Source: JAABRU01 sp050180235
GTDB lineage: Bacteria; Desulfobacterota; Desulfobacteria; Desulfobacterales; Desulfococcaceae
Reading direction: 5' to 3'
Length of the DNA stretch: 13,720 nucleotides
Assembly: GCA_050180235.1 (NCBI GenBank)
Contig: JBFXEJ010000140.1
Location: 1-13,720, forward strand
Shown: positions 1-6,327 of the stretch, in pieces
Layout: every line of letters begins with the position of its first letter
How positions within the stretch are numbered: the first letter of the stretch is position 1
Notes under the pieces: generated by a model
Seen by the model: only the letters and a program-made list of their open reading frames with translations
Told to the model about the DNA's origin: nothing
Databases searched by the model: none
Translations under genes and position numbers: made by a program

Positions 1-117
1 CGGACTGTGTCCGTTTCTGACGGGGTCATCACTGCCGCAGTGGCGGCAGGTAATCTGAATATACTGTTTCATAAAAATAATTATAAGATATTTAAAAAGA
101 CAAATCAACCTTTTTGA
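1..117 (+). other. Edge region: open reading frame tail and hairpins, function unknown
   Basis: The frame starting at base 1 stays open for 38 codons and ends at TGA 115-117, so it could be the 3' end of a gene cut by the window edge. Its last part (NNYKIFKKTNQPF) lies in the same frame as the yafQ-like fragment that follows and could be the decayed toxin N-terminus. A hairpin CGGAC-TGT-GTCCG sits at 1-13 and a perfect 7-bp stem CTGCCGC/GCGGCAG with a 4-base loop at 32-49. No family is recognised. Confidence 0.25.
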
Positions 118-324
118 CCCACTACCGAGAAATTATTGAATGTTATTGAAGCACTTGCAGATCAAAAGAAATTACCCTCTGAATATAAAGATCATTCTCT
201 CACAGGCAACTATAAAAATAAAAGTGATTGTCATATCGAACCTGACTGGATTATGATTTATGCCATAGAAGATGATGAACTTGTTCTGTATCGAACAGGA
301 AGTCATTCCGAATTATTCAAATAA
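118..324 (+). pseudogene. YafQ/RelE-like toxin (mRNA interferase), N-terminally truncated
   Basis: The translated piece carries the C-terminal two thirds of the YafQ branch of RelE-type toxins: EKLLNVIEAL, then LPSEYKDHSLTGNYK, then DCHIEPDWIMIYAIEDDELV, and the typical end RTGSHSELF. YafQ proteins are ribosome-dependent endoribonucleases of about 90 residues paired with DinJ-type antitoxins. Here the frame has a TGA at 115-117, just upstream of the homologous part. The only in-frame start is a TTG at 136 with no clear ribosome binding site, so the first 25-30 residues are missing or broken. The catalytic C-terminal His region is retained, but no antitoxin gene is visible upstream in the window. 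It ends five bases before an attC-like hairpin, as expected for an integron cassette ORF. It is probably non-functional; translation from TTG 136 as a 62-aa protein is the alternative. Confidence 0.65.
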
Positions 325-329
325 AAAAT

Positions 330-389
330 TTCTAACCCGGCGCTCAACCGGACAGGGCTATTACCCTGCCGCTTAACGTTGTGTTATGC
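330..389 (+). repeat. attC-like integron recombination site 1
   Basis: The element is an imperfect 60-base inverted repeat. The outer arms are TAAC (333-336) and GTTA (383-386), resembling R boxes ending in AAC and beginning with GTT. The inner arms are CTCAACCGG (343-351) and CCGCTTAA (369-376). The central stem is CAGGG/CCCTG (353-357/364-368) with loop CTATTA. Base A352 on one arm has no partner, matching the extrahelical base that marks the recombining strand of attC sites. It directly follows the yafQ-like ORF. The R boxes do not fit RYYYAAC/GTTRRRY exactly, so a structural covariance search is needed to confirm it. Confidence 0.55.
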
Positions 390-426
390 CTTAGATCAGA
401 ATATGAAAAAGAGATTAAGCAGGTAG

Positions 427-454
427 GGTGGGCAAAATTTATTCTTTGCCCACC
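427..454. repeat. Perfect 10-bp palindrome, REP-like
   Basis: GGTGGGCAAA (427-436) and TTTGCCCACC (445-454) form a perfect 10-bp stem with an 8-base loop. No T-run follows, so it does not look like an intrinsic terminator. Hairpins beginning GTAGGGTGGGCA are a common style of dispersed intergenic repeat. It sits between the first attC-like site and brnT. Confidence 0.5.
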
Positions 455-622
455 ACAAACAGAGTTACAATGTGATACCTGACTATGAAAGAGCGTTGAA
501 AAATAATGTTTTGTCTGAATTAAAAAAGTGCTGCTGATTATTATTCATCCCCACTGAAGGTTATTTGTGGGACGATGTAAAATTAATGAAGGAATTTTGC
601 TGAAAAGTAAAAGGAACAGATT

Positions 623-925
623 GTGTATGAAGTAAAATTTGAATGGGATAATCACAAAGCAGGGATAAACATCGGAAAGCATAAAGTCAGTTTTGAAGAG
701 GCGCTGACAGTTTTCAGCGATCCTTTAGCCTTTATATTTGACGATGAAACACATTCTGTAAATGAGAAACGGGAAATTATTATTGGGCATTCCGAAAATA
801 ACCGACTGTTACCAGTCTGTTTTACCGAGCAGGCTGAAGACATTGTCCGTATTTTCAGTTCACGCCCCGCAACCCGGAAAGAACGGAGAGATTATGAAAA
901 AAACACAATATTCCAAATCGGATGA
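623..925 (+). CDS. brnT: BrnT family type II toxin
   Basis: This 100-aa protein has the BrnT (DUF497) signature along its whole length: FEWDNHKAGINIGKHKVSFE at residues 6-25, then VFSDPLAFIFDDETHS, EKREIIIGHSE, and near the end FSSRPATRKERRDYE. BrnT is a RelE-fold ribonuclease that stops translation and is held inactive by a partner antitoxin that also represses the operon. The start is GTG at 623, with AAAGGAA (610-616) six bases upstream acting as ribosome binding site. The gene overlaps the next one by 32 bases, the usual tight coupling of the pair. Length and motifs look complete, so the toxin is probably functional. It lies between two attC-like hairpins, suggesting arrival as a gene cassette. 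Confidence 0.9.
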   Translation: MYEVKFEWDNHKAGINIGKHKVSFEEALTVFSDPLAFIFDDETHSVNEKREIIIGHSENNRLLPVCFTEQAEDIVRIFSSRPATRKERRDYEKNTIFQIG

Positions 926-1130
926 AATGCTGCCGGAATATGAGTTTGACTATGGCAAAGCACGCCCAAACCGTTTTGCAGGCATGACAGATATAAACAG
1001 CCGCCGTATGATAATTCTTGACCCTGATATTGCAAAAATTTTCAATACATCCGAGTCAGTTAATAAAATTCTCAGAGCTATCATAGCCGCTATGCCTGAA
1101 ATTGAAACAGAACACAGAAAAAATTTTTAA
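894..1130 (+). CDS. Probable BrnT-partner antitoxin (BrnA-like)
   Basis: The 78-aa product starts at ATG 894, inside the 3' end of brnT, after a good GGAGAG (884-889); an open frame extends upstream but belongs to the toxin overlap. It begins with a short region MLPEYEFDYGKARPNRFAG, the toxin-wrapping type of N-terminus found in BrnT partners (EYDFS..RG pattern). It then has RRMIILDPDIAKIFNTSESV followed by NKILRAI, a short strand-helix-helix pattern compatible with a ribbon-helix-helix DNA-binding domain. The DPDIAKIF..SESVN.ILR wording is that of a family often placed next to toxins rather than classical BrnA (ITIRLDEDVL), so the exact family name is uncertain. The gene ends 16 bases before the second attC-like hairpin. 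Confidence 0.75.
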   Translation: MKKTQYSKSDEMLPEYEFDYGKARPNRFAGMTDINSRRMIILDPDIAKIFNTSESVNKILRAIIAAMPEIETEHRKNF

Positions 1131-1145
1131 CAATAAAAAATAAAA

Positions 1146-1201
1146 ATATAACAAGGCGTTCAAGCGGACGGCTGAAGCCGCCGGTTAACTTTGTGTTCAT
1201 C
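1146..1201 (+). repeat. attC-like integron recombination site 2
   Basis: The element is an imperfect inverted repeat. The outer arms are TAAC (1149-1152) and GTT (1195-1197). The inner left arm is GTTCAAGCGG (1158-1167) against CCGGTTAAC (1181-1189). The apical stem is CGGC/GCCG (1169-1172/1177-1180) with loop TGAA. A1168 is unpaired at the position expected for an attC extrahelical base. It shares the layout AAC-spacer-TTCAAGCGGA with known attC sites and with site 1, and follows the BrnT/antitoxin pair by 16 bases. If both sites are real, the cassette runs from about 384 to 1195, roughly 810 bases. Confidence 0.6.
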
Positions 1202-1238
1202 TGGTAAATTAATATAAGGTAATCAGGGATAATTAATA

Positions 1239-1592
1239 TTGGAAATAGAATTGGACCTCAGATCACACTGCATTGAAACCGCTGCAAAACGGTTTTACAA
1301 CCGTCTCCTTTCCGAATATTTTCGCAGCAAAGGAGGTGATGCAGAATCAGAGGGAAAACTGGCTTTACTGCAAAGCGCCATGACCTGCCTTGATTTTTCC
1401 TGTCTGCGGGCCGGTTATAAAGAGCTGGCAGGAAACAGTGATGCTCTGATTGTCCTGACAGATAAGGGCGGCAGTCTGCCGGGTATTACCATAGACGGCC
1501 GCCCCATTGATATGGAACCCTGCATCAGGAAGATTCGGAAAGAAGTTCAAACTTTTCATGGAAAACATCATACATCCCTCTCTCAGGGTTAA
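1239..1592 (+). CDS. Hypothetical protein, 117 aa
   Basis: I do not recognise this family. The protein is soluble, has no signal peptide or membrane segment, and seems mostly helical at the start (residues 7-60, RSHCIETAAKRFYNRLLSEY). It ends in a compact strand-rich piece with VLTDKGGSLPGITIDGRPID at about residues 76-95. Four cysteines are scattered without a CXXC pattern. The start is taken as TTG 1239 because a TAA stop lies at 1230-1232 and no ATG precedes the conserved-looking part; the ribosome binding site is weak, so the start is uncertain. It begins 38 bases after the second attC-like site, in the position of a third cassette, but no attC-like hairpin follows it before nuoG. Confidence 0.55.
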   Translation: MEIELDLRSHCIETAAKRFYNRLLSEYFRSKGGDAESEGKLALLQSAMTCLDFSCLRAGYKELAGNSDALIVLTDKGGSLPGITIDGRPIDMEPCIRKIRKEVQTFHGKHHTSLSQG

Positions 1593-1648
1593 TAAAGATG
1601 GAAGGTCATAAAAACAGATGGAAAGCAGGTATTGATATGTTTATCAGG

Positions 1649-1676
1649 TTGACAATGCCATTATGCGAGATATTAT
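1649..1676 (+). promoter_or_regulatory. Probable sigma-70 promoter for nuoG
   Basis: TTGACA at 1649-1654 matches the -35 consensus exactly. TATTAT at 1671-1676 is a good -10 box, with a 16-base spacer. Transcription would start near 1683, giving a leader of about 75 bases before the nuoG ATG at 1757. The box lies downstream of the hypothetical gene's stop, so nuoG does not depend on the cassette region for transcription. Confidence 0.5.
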
Positions 1677-1756
1677 AAGCCGGGATTTGCCTGATTTGAG
1701 AAATGAAGTGATGAACATGCTGAATATTAACAACAATTGCAGATTGTGACACAATT

Positions 1757-4177
1757 ATGCCAAAACTCATTATAGACAATCGGGAAATTGACGCGGCACC
1801 GGGAACAAAAGTCATTGAAGCAGCGGAAAAACTGGGCATTATGATTCCCCGCTTCTGCTGGCATCCGGCTTTGGGTTCCGTTGGAGCCTGCCGGGTTTGT
1901 GCAGTGAAATTCACAGACGGGCCGGTAAAAGGCATTCAGATGAGCTGCATGGTGGAAGTGCGTGATGGCATGGTGATTTCCACCACAGATGCGGAAGTTG
2001 TTGATTTCCGAAAGCATGTAATTGAACTGCTGATGCTGAACCATCCCCATGACTGCCCGGTCTGCGATGAAGGGGGCCATTGCCTTTTGCAGGATATGAC
2101 GGTTTCCGGCGGACATGGACTGAGAAGATTCAAAGGGAAAAAACGAACCCATAGAGATCAGTATCTCGGCCCTTTGCTTCAGCATGAGATGAACCGCTGC
2201 ATTCAGTGCTACCGCTGTGTGCGCTATTACCGGGAAATCACCGGATACCGCGATTTGGGTGTTATGGGGATTGGATCGCGAGTGTATTTCGGCAGGCAGG
2301 CAGACGGAATTTTGGAAAGTCCTTTTTCCGGCAATCTCAGCGATATATGCCCAACCGGTGTGTTTACAGACAAACCTTCGCGTTTCAAAGGCCGTCACTG
2401 GGATTTTGAACAAAGTCAGGGACTGTGTATTCACTGCGCATTGGGATGCCATACAACCGTATCTGTCCGTTACCGGGAAGTGGTGCGGCAGGAAGCCCGT
2501 TTCAGTGAATCTGTGAACGGCCATTTTATCTGCGACCGGGGACGCTACGGATTTTATTATGCAAATTCTGAACAAAGACCCCGAAATGGCAGGGTGGAGG
2601 GAAAAACCGTATCTTCGGATGAAGCTTTGAAAACTGCTGTTGATAAATTGGAAAAAATCAGCAAAACTGCTGTAGCATGCGCTGGTTCTGCACGCAGTTC
2701 TCTGGAAATACTGACCGCATTGCAGCAGATTTGCAAAAACAAAAACTGGAAAAACCCTGCTTTTTTCACTGATGATATTTCTGCAAAGAATGTGAAGAAC
2801 GCAGTTTCACAAATCGAATCAGATATTGCGGTTTCTCTGCAGGATACAGGAAAATCTGATTTTATTCTTATCGCGGGAGTTGATCCGCTTAACGATGCGC
2901 CCATGCTGACACTGACTCTGCGCCAAGCACAGAAATCAGGCGCAACTGTGCTGATCCTTGATCCCAGACCGATTTCTCTGCCCTTTGATTTCATTCATAT
3001 TCCAGTAAAGCAGGAATGTTTGCCGTTTTTCATGGGAGAACTGATCCGTAAAGGCGTTGATTCAAAGTTGGCTGAAAACGAAAAAGCCCTTGCCTTTTAC
3101 AATGCCATTCCGGATTGTTCCTCTTTTATATCCGCAGAGTATTCCCATCTGCTGAGGGAAATGGCAGACAAATTGCAGAAAAGTCAGCGACCAGTCATCA
3201 TCTGCGGCACAGAAACCGTAACAGCAGAAACACCTGCTTTGACTGCGGATTTTGCACGTCTTCTCCAGTCAGTCAAAAAACAGGCAGGATTGTTTTACAC
3301 CATGCCCGGAGCCAATGCTTTTGGAGCCGCAATTGTATCTGATTCCGCATATTCTTTTGATCAGATTATCACAGATATTGAACATGTTGAAATCAAAGCA
3401 CTTTTGCTGGTGGAAAATGATCCCTTCCATTTTTATCCGGATCAAAAGCGGCTGGAAAAGGCATTGGATAAACTGGAACTGCTTGTTGTCATGGATTATC
3501 TGGATTCGGCATCTGCCCGGCGTGCGGATATTTTTATACCTGTGCAAACGGTTTTTGAAAGCGGCGGAACCTTTGTCAATGCAGAAGGCCGGGTACAGCG
3601 AATTTCCAAATCCTTCAAAGGCGGCATTCCCATTGCTGAAACCGGGAAAGGAAATCATCCTCCACGTGCCTTCTGCCATGAAATTCCGGGCAGTGACGTG
3701 AAATCTGCCAATGAAATTCTTTCCGCATTTTGCGCGAATGTTTCTGCTGAAATGCAATTCATAACAGAAATTCCGGAAAATCTGCTGGAAGATGGCATTC
3801 GCGTGAATCTGCATCCGACTGACTGCTTTTCATATAAATGGCCGTCTGATTTGACAAAAGAGGAACCTGGTTTTACTCTGCTTCTTGCAGATCGGATTTT
3901 TGGCACGGAAGAACTTTCTCTGCATTCTTCCTGTCTGCGGGAACTGGAAAAGGCTCCCTGTCTGTATATGCAGGCAGGAGATGCTCTTTCCTGCGGATTT
4001 TCCGATCAGGATATGGTTGAAATCAAAACAGAAAGCGGCTCTTTGCAGATTCCGGTGAAAATATGTGAAAACATGGCTCCGGGCGTGCTGGTTCTTCCCA
4101 AAAGCAGACAGATTTGCTGGCAGATTTTCGGAACCGGAAAGATAAGAATTCAGGCCAATCAGATTTCAAAAATGTAG
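1757..4177 (+). CDS. nuoG: NADH-quinone oxidoreductase subunit G (NuoG)
   Basis: NuoG is the large iron-sulfur subunit of the peripheral arm of complex I and passes electrons from the input module towards quinone. The 806-aa protein shows a [2Fe-2S] ferredoxin domain with Cys34, Cys45, Cys48 and Cys64. It then has the His-Cys3 [4Fe-4S] site HPHDCPVCDEGGHC (His96, Cys100, Cys103, Cys109), the C148-x2-C151-x2-C154 set with Cys198, and a molybdopterin-oxidoreductase type 4Fe-4S domain with Cys224, Cys227, Cys231 and Cys259. The remaining roughly 550 residues are the molybdopterin-oxidoreductase-like body without cofactor motifs. All cluster ligands are present, so it should be functional. No clear ribosome binding site precedes ATG 1757. 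nuoE and nuoF, the usual upstream neighbours, are absent. The stop codon lies inside a palindromic repeat. A formate-dehydrogenase-type alpha subunit is less likely because nuoH follows. Confidence 0.92.
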   Translation: MPKLIIDNREIDAAPGTKVIEAAEKLGIMIPRFCWHPALGSVGACRVCAVKFTDGPVKGIQMSCMVEVRDGMVISTTDAEVVDFRKHVIELLMLNHPHDCPVCDEGGHCLLQDMTVSGGHGLRRFKGKKRTHRDQYLGPLLQHEMNRCIQCYRCVRYYREITGYRDLGVMGIGSRVYFGRQADGILESPFSGNLSDICPTGVFTDKPSRFKGRHWDFEQSQGLCIHCALGCHTTVSVRYREVVRQEARFSESVNGHFICDRGRYGFYYANSEQRPRNGRVEGKTVSSDEALKTAVDKLEKISKTAVACAGSARSSLEILTALQQICKNKNWKNPAFFTDDISAKNVKNAVSQIESDIAVSLQDTGKSDFILIAGVDPLNDAPMLTLTLRQAQKSGATVLILDPRPISLPFDFIHIPVKQECLPFFMGELIRKGVDSKLAENEKALAFYNAIPDCSSFISAEYSHLLREMADKLQKSQRPVIICGTETVTAETPALTADFARLLQSVKKQAGLFYTMPGANAFGAAIVSDSAYSFDQIITDIEHVEIKALLLVENDPFHFYPDQKRLEKALDKLELLVVMDYLDSASARRADIFIPVQTVFESGGTFVNAEGRVQRISKSFKGGIPIAETGKGNHPPRAFCHEIPGSDVKSANEILSAFCANVSAEMQFITEIPENLLEDGIRVNLHPTDCFSYKWPSDLTKEEPGFTLLLADRIFGTEELSLHSSCLRELEKAPCLYMQAGDALSCGFSDQDMVEIKTESGSLQIPVKICENMAPGVLVLPKSRQICWQIFGTGKIRIQANQISKM

Positions 4178-4227
4178 CGCAGGCATCCTGCCTGCGAAAC
4201 AGTTCACAAGCAGGATGCTTGTGCTAC
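4174..4227. repeat. Palindromic repeat between nuoG and nuoH
   Basis: Left arm 4174-4196 (GTAGCGCAGGCATCCTGCCTG...) and right arm 4206-4227 (ACAAGCAGGATGCTTGTGCTAC, revealed on complement) pair over about 20 positions; two of the three differences are G-T wobbles on the RNA. Each arm is itself a small palindrome (GCAGG-CAT-CCTGC and AAGCA-GGA-TGCTT), so the DNA can form a cruciform with side hairpins. The first bases include the nuoG stop TAG (4175-4177). It resembles dispersed REP-type intergenic repeats and may also tune the nuoG:nuoH mRNA ratio. Confidence 0.7.
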
Positions 4228-4243
4228 TATAAAGGATAAAATC

Positions 4244-5230
4244 ATGCTGACATGGATTGCCGGATTTGTTGTTATGCTTGTAAAAATGGGAGCGGTTCTG
4301 GGCGTTCTGCTGTTTGTGGCAGCTTATCTGGTATGGGCAGAACGCAGACTGCTGGGACGGCTGCAGGTGCGACTTGGCCCTAACCGTACAGGGATATTTG
4401 GCCTGCTGCAACCCATTGCAGATGCAGTTAAAATGCTCTGCAAAGAGGATATTATCCCGGACGCGGCAGATCGGATGATTTTCATACTCGCTCCCGGCGT
4501 GGTTGCAATAACTGCCCTGCTCATGTTTGCTGTTGTGCCATTCGGCCCCACCATTACGCTGTATGGCAGGGAAATTCCTATGGTCATTTCAGACATGAAT
4601 GTTGCCCTGCTCTATGTATTCGCACTTTCTTCTCTCGGCGTTTACGGCGTGGCCTTAGGCGGATGGGCTTCCAATTCCAAATTTGCACTTCTGGGCGGCA
4701 TCCGGGGCGCGGCACAGATGATCAGTTATGAACTGTCTCTGGGACTTTCCCTGATTCCCATTGTCATGCTCGCGGGTTCCTTCAGTCTGGTGGATATTGT
4801 CAATGCACAGGCAGATTATCCCTATCTGCTGATACAGCCCGTATCTTTTGTGATTTTTGTCATCAGTGCAATGGCAGAAAGCAAGCGCATTCCCTTTGAT
4901 CTGCCGGAAGCGGAAAATGAACTGGGCGCAGGATTTCACACAGAATACAGCGGAATGCGTTTCGGACTGTTTTTCATTGGTGAATATGTCCATATGCAGG
5001 TTCTGGGCGCGCTGGTGGCAGTCTTCTTCCTCGGCGGCTGGAGAGGCCCTTTTCTGCATCCCGCACTCTGGCTGCTGGTGAAAATTATTTTTGTAACATT
5101 GGTAATGATATGGATACGGGGAACCCTGCCGCGTCTGCGCTGTGATCAGTTAATGGAATTCGGCTGGAAAGTGCTGATTCCCGTGTCTTTGGTGAATATT
5201 CTGATTACCGGAGCGGTGATACTGATATAA
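4244..5230 (+). CDS. nuoH: NADH-quinone oxidoreductase subunit H (NuoH)
   Basis: NuoH is the membrane subunit of complex I that forms much of the quinone chamber and links the peripheral arm to the proton-pumping arm. The 328-aa protein has about eight hydrophobic helices. The ER-LLGR-Q-R-GPNR-G block stands at residues 33-48 and is followed by GLLQPIADAVKMLCKEDI. A later conserved loop reads IPFDLPEAENELGAGFHTEY and then SGMRFGLFFIGEY. Length and motifs are those of a complete subunit. ATG 4244 follows AAAGGA (4231-4236) at good spacing. It is probably cotranscribed with nuoG through the intervening palindrome. nuoI, normally next, is replaced by a toxin-antitoxin pair, so the other subunits must be encoded elsewhere. 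Confidence 0.95.
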   Translation: MLTWIAGFVVMLVKMGAVLGVLLFVAAYLVWAERRLLGRLQVRLGPNRTGIFGLLQPIADAVKMLCKEDIIPDAADRMIFILAPGVVAITALLMFAVVPFGPTITLYGREIPMVISDMNVALLYVFALSSLGVYGVALGGWASNSKFALLGGIRGAAQMISYELSLGLSLIPIVMLAGSFSLVDIVNAQADYPYLLIQPVSFVIFVISAMAESKRIPFDLPEAENELGAGFHTEYSGMRFGLFFIGEYVHMQVLGALVAVFFLGGWRGPFLHPALWLLVKIIFVTLVMIWIRGTLPRLRCDQLMEFGWKVLIPVSLVNILITGAVILI

Positions 5231-5251
5231 AAATGCCAAAGGTGCAATAAT

Positions 5252-5521
5252 ATGAAATTACATGATATTCTGACAGATATTCATGCGCTGGAAGAAGAAT
5301 TGCTGGAATTTGAACACAGATACGGAATCCGTTCAGAAGTATTTTATGCAGCATATGCCAGCGGAGAAGAACCGGAAGATGATCAATGGGTTCTGGATTT
5401 CGGGGAGTGGGCAAGTATTTACAGAACATGGCTGACCCGTCAGGCTGAATATCGCAATGAACTGGAAAAATTTCAGGAATATCCTCACAGTCTGAGAGGA
5501 CTGATAAGAGTGGCCGCATGA
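5252..5521 (+). CDS. Putative antitoxin partner of TumE-family toxin
   Basis: This 89-aa acidic protein is probably the antitoxin of the gene that follows. It begins with a helix rich in Glu and Leu (HALEEELLEFEHRYGI) likely to form a coiled coil. It continues with EVFYAAYASGEEPEDDQWVL and a second amphipathic stretch DFGEWASIYRTWLTRQAEY. No DNA-binding motif is evident. The start ATG 5252 has AAGGTG about seven bases upstream. The ATGA overlap with the next gene (5518-5521) shows translational coupling, and the antitoxin-first order is usual for type II modules. The assignment rests mainly on position and on my recollection of similar small proteins beside DUF6516 proteins; direct family evidence is weak. 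Confidence 0.65.
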   Translation: MKLHDILTDIHALEEELLEFEHRYGIRSEVFYAAYASGEEPEDDQWVLDFGEWASIYRTWLTRQAEYRNELEKFQEYPHSLRGLIRVAA

Positions 5522-5958
5522 TGAATCATTTGCGTACTCCTGAAGATTACGAGTTGTTTCTGTACACCCTGTCTGACCATTTTCCTTCTGTGTGCCGTTC
5601 CACACTCACTTTTGTGAGGAAAGGTATATCGCTTGGTCGTGTGGCTGGGGAACTGTTTTTTGAACATGGAATCCGGCTGGCAGTCCGAGAACGTATTCTC
5701 TGGCAGAGATTACCTGCTGTAATAGACTGGTATGGTTATGAAATATGGCATGAAAAGGAAAAACTGTACTGGTATGATTCTCAGCCACATCCTGATGATC
5801 ATACGCTCCGAAGCACTGATCCTCATCATAAACATATCCCTCCGGATATGAAGCATAATCGGATTCCGGCACCGAATATGCGTTTTACAGGAGAAAATTT
5901 TACTTTCCTTATCAGAGAGATAGAAAATCTCATTGAAAAGATGCAGTATAAAGCATAA
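5518..5958 (+). CDS. TumE-family (DUF6516) toxin
   Basis: The 146-aa protein matches the TumE/DUF6516 pattern. An N-terminal helical part is followed by GELFFEHGIRLAVRERIL, a strand pair WYGYEIWHEKEKLYWYD, and then the histidine-rich signature SQPHPDD...STDPHHKHIPPDM followed by KHNRIPAPN. It ends in a helix (FLIREIENLIEK). The PHHKH cluster near residues 101-105 is the likely active centre. TumE proteins are toxins neutralised by a partner encoded next door; the exact target is not evident from the sequence. The start is ATG 5518 or the adjacent ATG 5521, both overlapping the stop of the upstream gene. The pair sits between nuoH and further toxin-antitoxin remains, so it was probably inserted into an older gene order. 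Confidence 0.8.
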   Translation: MMNHLRTPEDYELFLYTLSDHFPSVCRSTLTFVRKGISLGRVAGELFFEHGIRLAVRERILWQRLPAVIDWYGYEIWHEKEKLYWYDSQPHPDDHTLRSTDPHHKHIPPDMKHNRIPAPNMRFTGENFTFLIREIENLIEKMQYKA

Positions 5959-6108
5959 AATTGCCGATGAGAATCAATCTCCGGATCAGATTAACATTGC
6001 TGTCAGACATACTATCAGGCAGTACAAACTGGATAATCTTAAAATTGTGAACAGGATAAACTGACTGTGTCTGTTACAGTGGATAACAAAATATTGCTGG
6101 AGGCGGAT

Positions 6109-6327
6109 ATGCAGGCATACAGTTATGAACACACTGTTGGAAAAAAAGGGATTCTCATATTGGAAAATCTGCCTTTTGATGCAGGTGACAAAATTGAGGT
6201 TATCCTCATTCCCCGCCTAAAACCCAAAGAAAACAGCAAACGCTATCCTTTCTGGGGAAAGCCGATTACCTATTTGAACCCAACGGAGCCGGTTACAGAA
6301 GCTGACGGGTATAAAATTAAGATATGA
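6109..6327 (+). CDS. Antitoxin of a PIN-type module, C-terminus altered
   Basis: The 72-aa product starts at ATG 6109, five bases after a strong GGAGG (6099-6103); an upstream GTG at 6067 lacks a comparable site. It reads as a small strand-rich antitoxin: KKGILILENLPFDAGDKIEV then ILIPR, a charged linker, and the toxin-binding tail RYPFWGKPITYLNPTEPVTE. This tail wording (YP.RG.P..Y..PTEPV.E.DW) is known from antitoxins encoded just upstream of PIN-domain ribonuclease toxins. The expected final residues (DWE and a few more) are replaced by ADGYKIKI, because the DNA after about 6305 seems to come from the 3' end of the toxin gene. With no toxin left to neutralise, it is probably an orphan. Confidence 0.6.
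   Translation: MQAYSYEHTVGKKGILILENLPFDAGDKIEVILIPRLKPKENSKRYPFWGKPITYLNPTEPVTEADGYKIKI

Noticed and set aside
115..117. TGA upstream of the YafQ-like fragment as selenocysteine codon
   Set aside because: No SECIS-like hairpin follows and YafQ has no redox residue there; truncation is simpler.
1636..1749. Short frame in the nuoG leader (DNAIMRDIISRDLPDLRNEV)
   Set aside because: There is no ribosome binding site, it overlaps the likely promoter, and it is too short to judge.
1727..2575. 282-codon minus-strand frame opposite nuoG
   Set aside because: It is a shadow of the cysteine-rich cluster region of nuoG, with no ribosome binding site or recognisable motif.
5954..6064. Open frame between the TumE gene and the PIN antitoxin
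   Set aside because: It reads smoothly (DENQSPDQINIAVRHTIRQY) but has no start codon, no ribosome binding site and no recognised family; it may be a gene relic but cannot be supported.
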